From NCBI GenBank assembly GCA_012728025.1, contig JAAYFX010000094.1:1-6200 (forward strand): 6,200 bases of DNA, read 5' to 3'. Each line of letters opens with the position of its first letter. Within the stretch, counting starts at the first letter, position 1. This document shows positions 1 through 3,761 of the stretch, one piece after another. The notes under the pieces were generated by a model that made no database searches, was not told the DNA's origin, and saw only the letters and a list, made by a program, of their open reading frames with translations. This DNA comes from Clostridiales bacterium (lineage in GTDB: Bacteria > Bacillota > Clostridia > Oscillospirales > Oscillospiraceae). The position numbers and the translations under genes are program-made.

Positions 1-108
1 AATTTAAATGTAATAACTGAGCATATAAAAAACATAAGAGCAAAATTTATACAATTTGGCATAGAACCAATCAAGACAGTTTGGGGGGTAGGCTATAAAT
101 GGGAATAA
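1..108 (+). CDS. OmpR-family response regulator, C-terminal end (partial)
   Basis: Frame 1 from the left edge is open for 35 codons and stops with TAA at 106-108. The peptide contains TEHIKNIRAKF followed by IKTVWGVGYKWE, the recognition-helix end and C-terminal hairpin of the winged-helix DNA-binding domain of OmpR/PhoB regulators. The WGVGYKWE ending resembles the SpaR/NisR branch. The receiver domain lies outside the window. It is the cognate partner of the sensor kinase that follows: the kinase ATG (99-101) lies inside its last codons, a 10-base overlap typical of translational coupling. The identity as a response regulator is secure from the motif; the target promoters cannot be told from this fragment. 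Confidence 0.9.
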   Translation, partial: NLNVITEHIKNIRAKFIQFGIEPIKTVWGVGYKWE

Positions 109-1481
109 GAAAAAACAGGGGCAATACCCTTCGTAGGATATTCATGAAGAATATTTTCTATCTTGGGGCATTTATTACTATCTTAATACTGGCAAATTAC
201 CTAGTATTTATCATAGCCTCATTAGGAGTATATCCAGCAAATTATTCTGAAAGAATAATTCAAAGAAACTATGACGAGTTGAAAAATGCACCTAAAGTAA
301 CAATGGATTTATTGACACCAATGTGTAGTTTTGGAATCTATTCGGAAACAGGAGGTTTTTTATATGGTAACTTTCCTCCTAAATATATAGATGCTGGTTG
401 GGATAGTTATAAACAAGGGAAAAAAACAATTGGATTATCAGACTATATTATTAGTGTTGAGAGAGAAGAAGATGTATTAATTATTAGTTATCCCTTAAAT
501 ATGCAGTTTACAAATGATGGATTGAGAAAGACCTTACCTAATGCAGAATTAACAATTATAATTTTATTTTTATTCCAATTATTCGTATTAATTATTATGT
601 GGTCTAGCAGGTTGGCTAAGAGGATAAACGAAGAGCTGGGAAACCTCTTATATTCTGTAAAAAGAATAGAAGAACAGAACTTAGATTTTGATGTAGGTGC
701 AAGCAATATAGAGGAGATAAACCTGATTCTTCAAGGCATTGATACGATGAAAAATTCTTTGAAGGCTACCTTAGAAGAACAGTGGAATTTAGAAAAGAAA
801 AAGAAAGAACAAATATCAGCTCTTGCCCATGATGTAAGGACGCCCCTTACCATAGTAAAAGGAAATGTAGGTTTACTAAAGGAAACTGATGTTACAAATG
901 AACAGAAAAGTTACTGTAATTATATTGAAAAAAGCAGTAACCAGATGGAAGAATATCTACAAAAATTATTATCAATAACTAAAGAGGAAATAGATAATAG
1001 TGAGGTCGACAATATCATTAATATCAGGAAGTTAATATCTTCATTAAAAAATCAAGGGGAAGTTTTGGGAAGGATAAAGGATATTAGCATTATATGTAAT
1101 TTAAATATTGGTGAAGGTTTATATTTGAAGGGAAATGAATTTGAATTGGAGCGAGCTTTTATGAACCTTATAACAAATGCAGTTAACTTTTCTCCAAACA
1201 ACTCAACTATTATCATTAATGCTAATATAAAAAATCGCAATCTAATTATTGAGGTAAAGGATGAGGGCGAAGGATTTTCTGAAAAGATATTAAAGCATGG
1301 AAAAGAACAGTTTTTCATGGAAGATGAAAGCAGGACAAAATCTGGACACTACGGTTTAGGTTTATATATTACAAATAGCATTATTAAAAACTATAATGGG
1401 GAGCTTATATTATCTAATGATAAAAATGGTGGCGGAACGGTTAATGTTATTATGCCGCTGGAAAGAGGGAAAAATGAATAA
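99..1481 (+). CDS. SpaK/NisK-like sensor histidine kinase
   Basis: A membrane sensor kinase of 460 residues. In order: a first membrane helix (about 17-40), an extracytoplasmic sensor loop of roughly 105 residues (about 43-148), a second membrane helix (about 149-169), a HAMP-like linker and coiled coil (170-238), a dimerisation/phosphotransfer domain with phospho-acceptor His244 in ALAHDVRTPLTIVKGN, and an ATP-binding domain with N-box Asn360 (NLITNAVNFSP), G1 box DEGEGF (388-393) and G2 box GHYGLGLYI (416-424). All catalytic motifs are intact. From memory, Bacillus subtilis SpaK shares a basic MGI N-terminus, a PANY element after the first helix and LEEQW-EKKKKEQ-ALAH before the H-box, which supports the ATG at 99 over the in-frame ATG at 144. 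A G-rich stretch at 83-92 may serve as ribosome binding site. Such kinases commonly sense lantibiotics or other cell-envelope peptides and control immunity transporters; the ligand here is not known. The gene is strikingly A+T-rich compared with the atp genes. Confidence 0.9.
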   Translation: MGIRKNRGNTLRRIFMKNIFYLGAFITILILANYLVFIIASLGVYPANYSERIIQRNYDELKNAPKVTMDLLTPMCSFGIYSETGGFLYGNFPPKYIDAGWDSYKQGKKTIGLSDYIISVEREEDVLIISYPLNMQFTNDGLRKTLPNAELTIIILFLFQLFVLIIMWSSRLAKRINEELGNLLYSVKRIEEQNLDFDVGASNIEEINLILQGIDTMKNSLKATLEEQWNLEKKKKEQISALAHDVRTPLTIVKGNVGLLKETDVTNEQKSYCNYIEKSSNQMEEYLQKLLSITKEEIDNSEVDNIINIRKLISSLKNQGEVLGRIKDISIICNLNIGEGLYLKGNEFELERAFMNLITNAVNFSPNNSTIIINANIKNRNLIIEVKDEGEGFSEKILKHGKEQFFMEDESRTKSGHYGLGLYITNSIIKNYNGELILSNDKNGGGTVNVIMPLERGKNE

Positions 1482-1487
1482 AACAAT

Positions 1488-1529
1488 AAAGAGCAGGTGT
1501 CCCACCTTACAACAGCACCTACTCTTTTT
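1488..1529 (+). terminator. Terminator after the two-component system
   Basis: Arms 1488-1499 (AAAGAGCAGGTG) and 1516-1527 (CACCTACTCTTT) pair over 12 positions with one C/A mismatch around a 16-base loop, and the 3' arm runs into a five-T tract (1525-1529). It starts six bases after the kinase stop codon, the right place to end the regulator-kinase transcript. The mismatch and long loop make it weaker than the second hairpin downstream. Confidence 0.6.
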
Positions 1530-1566
1530 CGTATTCAGTTTGCTTTTTTAAAATTATCCCTATGGC

Positions 1567-1594
1567 ACCGTCGACAAAGTCGACGGTCTTTTTT
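1567..1594 (+). terminator. Strong intrinsic terminator with GTCGAC hairpin
   Basis: A perfect nine-base-pair stem, ACCGTCGAC (1567-1575) and GTCGACGGT (1579-1587), closes an AAA loop and is followed by C and six T residues (1589-1594). This is a textbook rho-independent terminator for + strand transcripts. On the minus strand the hairpin is not followed by a T-tract, so it should act in one direction only. It may back up the hairpin at 1488-1529 and insulate the atp promoter from the kinase operon. Confidence 0.85.
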
Positions 1595-1601
1595 ATTTGC
1601 A

Positions 1602-1709
1602 TCAAGTGATGCCCTCGCCTTCAAAAATTTTCACAGCCTGTCTAAGACTTTCTGCCTCCGGCTCAAGGTCATTACTGCGAAACTGGGCAAGGCTAAAAAG
1701 CGACTGTTT
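1602..1709 (-). pseudogene. Possible minus-strand coding remnant, unidentified
   Basis: On the minus strand 35 sense codons are open between an in-frame TGA at 1710-1712 and a TGA at 1602-1604. The C-terminal part, SNDLEPEAESLRQAVKIFEG, looks protein-like, with amphipathic spacing of charged and aliphatic residues, but no start codon or ribosome binding site lies in the frame and I do not recognise a family. It could be the decayed end of a lost gene or chance. The rest of the gap between the kinase and the atp promoter (about 1482-1771) holds the two terminators described and nothing else I can support. Confidence 0.18.
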
Positions 1710-1771
1710 TCAGCCTAAAAACCCTTTCCTTCTCATTCGTCTCCTTGGCCTATGGCCCCTTTCCGTCTACC

Positions 1772-1800
1772 TTGACAAAACAAATATTTGTGCGTATAAT
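1772..1800 (+). promoter_or_regulatory. Consensus sigma-A promoter of the atp operon
   Basis: TTGACA (1772-1777) and TATAAT (1795-1800) are exact matches to both housekeeping hexamers and are separated by the optimal 17 bases. Transcription should start near 1807. No other gene start lies between it and atpB, so it is assigned to the atp operon, with an untranslated leader of about 155 bases. A promoter this close to consensus implies high basal transcription, leaving room for control in the leader. Confidence 0.88.
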
Positions 1801-1806
1801 ATATAT

Positions 1807-1853
1807 TAAGTCAACGAGACGGGGGGCGGTAGGAAGCTCCACGAAGTTGTCTA
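1807..1853 (+). promoter_or_regulatory. Structured 5' leader element, candidate riboswitch aptamer
   Basis: This sits at the very start of the predicted transcript. An outer stem pairs 1809-1815 (AGTCAAC preceded by A) with 1846-1852 (GTTGTCT), six of seven positions with one U/U mismatch. An inner stem pairs GGGGC (1823-1827) with GCTCC (1836-1840) around the loop GGTAGGAA. The unpaired strands GAGACGG and ACGAA lie between the stems. A compact, G-rich, two-stem domain directly downstream of a strong promoter and ahead of a membrane ATPase operon is what one expects of a small riboswitch. Its size and gene context bring to mind the Na+-I (DUF1646-type) sodium riboswitch class, which I recall being found upstream of sodium transporters and ATP synthase genes; I could not check its consensus, so the class assignment is inference. 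Confidence 0.45.
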
Positions 1854-1865
1854 TTTTTATGCCTA

Positions 1866-1888
1866 AATTGTTGGCGAGCCAACTAATT
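1866..1888 (+). promoter_or_regulatory. Leader hairpin without T-tract
   Basis: GTTGGC (1870-1875) pairs with GCCAAC (1878-1883); allowing one bulged base at 1884, flanking AATT (1866-1869) and AATT (1885-1888) extend the stem to about ten pairs. No T-tract follows; the next bases are the G-rich heptads, so it is not a classic terminator. The GTTG at 1870-1873 is the same tetramer as the 3' strand of the upstream outer stem (1846-1849), so it could compete for the CAAC at 1812-1815, a possible switch between two folds. Confidence 0.35.
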
Positions 1889-1912
1889 GGAGGGTGGAGG
1901 GTGGAGGATGGG
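1889..1912 (+). repeat. GGAGGGT heptad repeat in the atp leader
   Basis: Three tandem seven-base units start at 1889, 1896 and 1903 (GGAGGGT, GGAGGGT, GGAGGAT), followed by GGG. Each unit contains a full GGAGG Shine-Dalgarno core. Transcribed, the tract has six GG or longer runs with one- or two-base spacers, enough for a two-layer G-quadruplex. Possible roles are a ribosome standby site, a decoy binding site or a folded switch; it could also be simple slippage-generated repeat. Confidence 0.6.
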
Positions 1913-1918
1913 CATATA

Positions 1919-1972
1919 ATGTTTATTTTATTAAATGAAGATTTCAAAAGGAAGGAGGGTATTGGCAATTAA
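1919..1972 (+). CDS. Possible 17-residue leader peptide upstream of atpB
   Basis: ATG at 1919-1921 opens the peptide MFILLNEDFKRKEGIGN, ending at TAA 1970-1972. GGAGG cores lie upstream at 1896-1900 and 1903-1907, the nearer one 11 bases from the ATG, a rather long spacing. The frame runs through the atpB ribosome binding site and stops on top of the ATT at 1968-1970 (ATTAA), so its translation could clear that site and hand ribosomes to atpB. The peptide has no recognisable motif and could be chance in A+T-rich DNA. Confidence 0.22.
   Translation: MFILLNEDFKRKEGIGN
1952..1959 (+). promoter_or_regulatory. Shine-Dalgarno that decides the atpB start
   Basis: AAGGAGGG is a near-complete match to the 16S rRNA tail. 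It is 17 bases downstream of the in-frame ATG at 1935, which therefore has no ribosome binding site of its own, only two or three bases from the in-frame TTG at 1962, and eight bases from the in-frame ATT at 1968. Spacing favours the ATT, codon preference favours the TTG; either way the true start is downstream of 1952. Confidence 0.7.
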
Positions 1973-2813
1973 AAACAAAAAGCTAATCACAATCATCATT
2001 TGGCTTGCTGTTATACTGGCCTTGTTTGCCGGAGTTTTTCTCACCGGTAATCAAGGTGAAAAGCACGAAACTGTTAAGGAAATGATGCGGGATGCTGTGT
2101 TGCACGACTTAAACCATATCAGTTTTTTGGGCATAAAAGAGGTTAATCCGGCTTTTATTTCAGCCCTTGTCATTACGGCGGTCTTACTTATTTCAGCGGC
2201 GTTTATACGTCTGTTTTTTATTCCAAGGCTAAAATATATCCCCAGCAAATTTCAGCTTCTGCTGGAGCAGATGGTTGGTCTGTTTGATAATTTTGCAAAA
2301 ACAAACAGCCCCCACCAAAACGGCTTTCTGGGTGCTTATATTTTTGGTGCCGGAATGTATATATTTTTTGGCACCATGTTTGAACTAATTGGCTTTCAGG
2401 CTTTTACAACCGAGGGTTACGCCATATCCCTTCCTGCTCCGCTTTCAGATATAAACGGAGCAATTGCAATGGGCTGCCTGTCATATTTAATCATTTTAAT
2501 TGCAGGCATCGTAACAAATGGCTTTAAGGGCTTAGGAAGCACCCTTAAAGATTTTTCAATGCCACTGTCCATGAGCTTTCGTCTCTTTGGGGCAATGCTC
2601 AGCGGGGTGCTGGTAACAGAGCTTGTTTATTACTATTTAAGCCTAAGCTTTGTATTACCTGTTATCGTCGGAGTGCTGTTCACCTTGCTTCACGCTATCA
2701 TTCAAACCTATGTTCTTGTTATGTTGACAGCAAGCACCTATGGCGAAGCAACCAAACCAAAGAAAAAACAATTAAGCAGGCACAGTCCTGTCTCGGGAGG
2801 TTTTCAAAATTAA
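1962..2813 (+). CDS. atpB: F-type ATP synthase subunit a
   Basis: Membrane stator subunit whose half-channels lead ions to and from the c ring. Counting from TTG 1962 it has 283 residues, with a first membrane helix near 8-27, several further hydrophobic helices, the LPAPLSDINGAI element ahead of the middle helices, and the signature SMSFRLFG with the essential Arg at 207. The last helix carries Gln248 (IIQTYVLVMLT), the usual partner of that Arg. The position after RLFG, normally Asn, is Ala211, and the residue nine after Arg207, a Glu in Escherichia coli, is Val. The start is uncertain: the ATG at 1935 lacks a ribosome binding site, TTG 1962 is in frame but close to it, and ATT 1968 has ideal spacing and would give MKNKKLITII. 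It is the first gene of the operon, followed at once by atpE. A gene for AtpI is not seen upstream. Confidence 0.93.
   Translation: MAIKNKKLITIIIWLAVILALFAGVFLTGNQGEKHETVKEMMRDAVLHDLNHISFLGIKEVNPAFISALVITAVLLISAAFIRLFFIPRLKYIPSKFQLLLEQMVGLFDNFAKTNSPHQNGFLGAYIFGAGMYIFFGTMFELIGFQAFTTEGYAISLPAPLSDINGAIAMGCLSYLIILIAGIVTNGFKGLGSTLKDFSMPLSMSFRLFGAMLSGVLVTELVYYYLSLSFVLPVIVGVLFTLLHAIIQTYVLVMLTASTYGEATKPKKKQLSRHSPVSGGFQN
2795..2811 (+). promoter_or_regulatory. Ribosome binding site and candidate ATT start of atpE
   Basis: GGGAGG (2795-2800) is followed after eight bases by ATT at 2809-2811, in frame with atpE and overlapping the atpB stop TAA (2811-2813) as ATTAA. The first conventional start in that frame, TTG at 2857, has only a weak AAAGG 13 bases upstream. 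No other gene could use the GGGAGG. Starting at the ATT would give a 151-residue product beginning MKKIIKSRINKG. Confidence 0.55.
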
Positions 2814-2856
2814 AAAAATAATCAAGAGCCGGATAAACAAAGGCCCAAACAATACA

Positions 2857-3264
2857 TTGACTAACAAGTCCGCTAAAGGGTCAAAAAACTACACTTATAT
2901 GGCACTAACCATGCTTTGCGTCTTGCTTTTATCCATCACTTTGCCTTCTGCCTTTGCCTATGCCGCTCCGGAAAGCCAACAGCAGACCACAGTTTTGGAA
3001 AATTCCCAGCAGGCGGAAGAAACCGAAGCTTCTGAGGGCTCCACTGACGCCAAGGCAATATCCGCAGCCTTAGCCATTGGTTTGGGTGCTGCCGCCGCCG
3101 CTATCGCCATGGGTTTTGCCATCGGAAAATCATCAGAAAGCATTGCCCGCCAGCCGGAGGCGGAGGGAAGCATCAGAACCAACCTGCTTTTAGGCCTAGT
3201 GTTTATAGAAACGGCTGTTATCTATGCTTTGGTTATAGCGATTATGATTATATTTGTTCTTTAG
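2857..3264 (+). CDS. atpE: F-type ATP synthase subunit c with signal peptide
   Basis: Proteolipid forming the rotating membrane ring. The C-terminal part (about 65-135 from TTG 2857) is a normal c hairpin: helix 1, the polar loop ARQPEA (97-102), and helix 2 with the ion-carrying Glu118 in FIETAVIYAL. Ahead of it are about 65 unusual residues: a basic start, a hydrophobic core (about 16-33), a likely signal peptidase site after AFA (34) or AYA (36), then an acidic, Gln/Glu/Ser-rich stretch. Canonical c subunits are about 70-90 residues, so this one is markedly long. Because both c termini face outward, a cleaved signal peptide would place the acidic tail outside the cell. Helix 1 has Ala at 78, 80, 82 and 84 where GxGxGxG is usual, and Met85 where sodium-type rings have Gln; Thr119 follows the Glu. 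The TTG is the first standard start, but ATT 2809 has a far better ribosome binding site, so the true N-terminus may be 16 residues longer. Confidence 0.9.
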   Translation: MTNKSAKGSKNYTYMALTMLCVLLLSITLPSAFAYAAPESQQQTTVLENSQQAEETEASEGSTDAKAISAALAIGLGAAAAAIAMGFAIGKSSESIARQPEAEGSIRTNLLLGLVFIETAVIYALVIAIMIIFVL

Positions 3265-3277
3265 GGAGGGATATGAA

Positions 3278-3757
3278 ATGAATGTCCCTTTAAATATCGA
3301 CTGGCAGCAGATTCTTTTGCATCTGCTGAACTTTTCTGTTTTAACTTTTGGCTTGTATCTGCTGCTTTATAAGCCTGTAAAAACCTTTATGGATGAAAGA
3401 GCGAAGCACTATGAAACGCTGGATACGCAGGCCAAGGAAAAGCTTGAGGAAGCCGAAAAATTGGAAGCCTCCTATAACAGGCGCCTTAAAGATGTTGAAA
3501 CGGAAATTGAAAATAAAAAGGCAGGTGCCGCTGTCGAGGCCAAAAAAGCGGCTGACTTAATCTTGCGAAACGCAAGGCAGCAGGCCGAAGGTTTGCTTTC
3601 GGATGCTAGGGAAGCAGCCCAAGACGAGCGGGCAAAAATTTTGGATGACAGCCGGCAGGAAATTGCTTATATGGCTATGACCGCTGCGGAAAAACTATTG
3701 GAGCAGTCGGCCTCGGGCGCTCTTGACCAATTTCTAACTGCTGTAAAAAAGGAGTGA
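3278..3757 (+). CDS. atpF: F-type ATP synthase subunit b
   Basis: Peripheral-stalk subunit joining the membrane sector to F1. From ATG 3278 it has 159 residues: a single N-terminal membrane helix (about 9-29), the LLYKPVKTFMDERAKH junction typical of b subunits, and a long charged alpha-helical coiled coil ending in AAEKLLEQSASGALDQFLTA, the region that contacts delta in standard enzymes. The ATG at 3278 is chosen over an in-frame ATG at 3254 because AGGGAGGG (3263-3270) lies seven bases before it and the upstream ATG falls inside atpE. Only one b gene is visible, so the stalk is presumably a b homodimer. The gene ends four bases before the atpA start. The delta gene expected next is missing, and b is not fused to delta as it is in mycobacteria. 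Confidence 0.94.
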   Translation: MNVPLNIDWQQILLHLLNFSVLTFGLYLLLYKPVKTFMDERAKHYETLDTQAKEKLEEAEKLEASYNRRLKDVETEIENKKAGAAVEAKKAADLILRNARQQAEGLLSDAREAAQDERAKILDDSRQEIAYMAMTAAEKLLEQSASGALDQFLTAVKKE

Positions 3758-3761
3758 GGCT

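Noticed and set aside
1599..1612. GCATCA/TGATGC hairpin as a third terminator
   Set aside because: Its loop is only two bases and no T-tract follows on either strand.
1497..1809. Overlapping + strand open frames of 70-75 codons between the kinase and the atp promoter
   Set aside because: They run through the terminator hairpins and promoter, lack ribosome binding sites and give Ser/Leu-rich, non-family peptides; chance frames in intergenic DNA.
1935..1961. ATG at 1935 as the atpB start
   Set aside because: No Shine-Dalgarno lies before it, and the strong AAGGAGGG at 1952-1959 would be inside the coding sequence.
2857..2930. Lipoprotein signal at Cys21 of the c subunit
   Set aside because: The residues before the Cys (TML) do not make a lipobox, and the Cys lies inside the hydrophobic core rather than at its end.
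3254..3277. ATG at 3254 as the atpF start
   Set aside because: It lies within atpE without a ribosome binding site; ATG 3278 has AGGGAGGG at ideal spacing and gives a normal b N-terminus.
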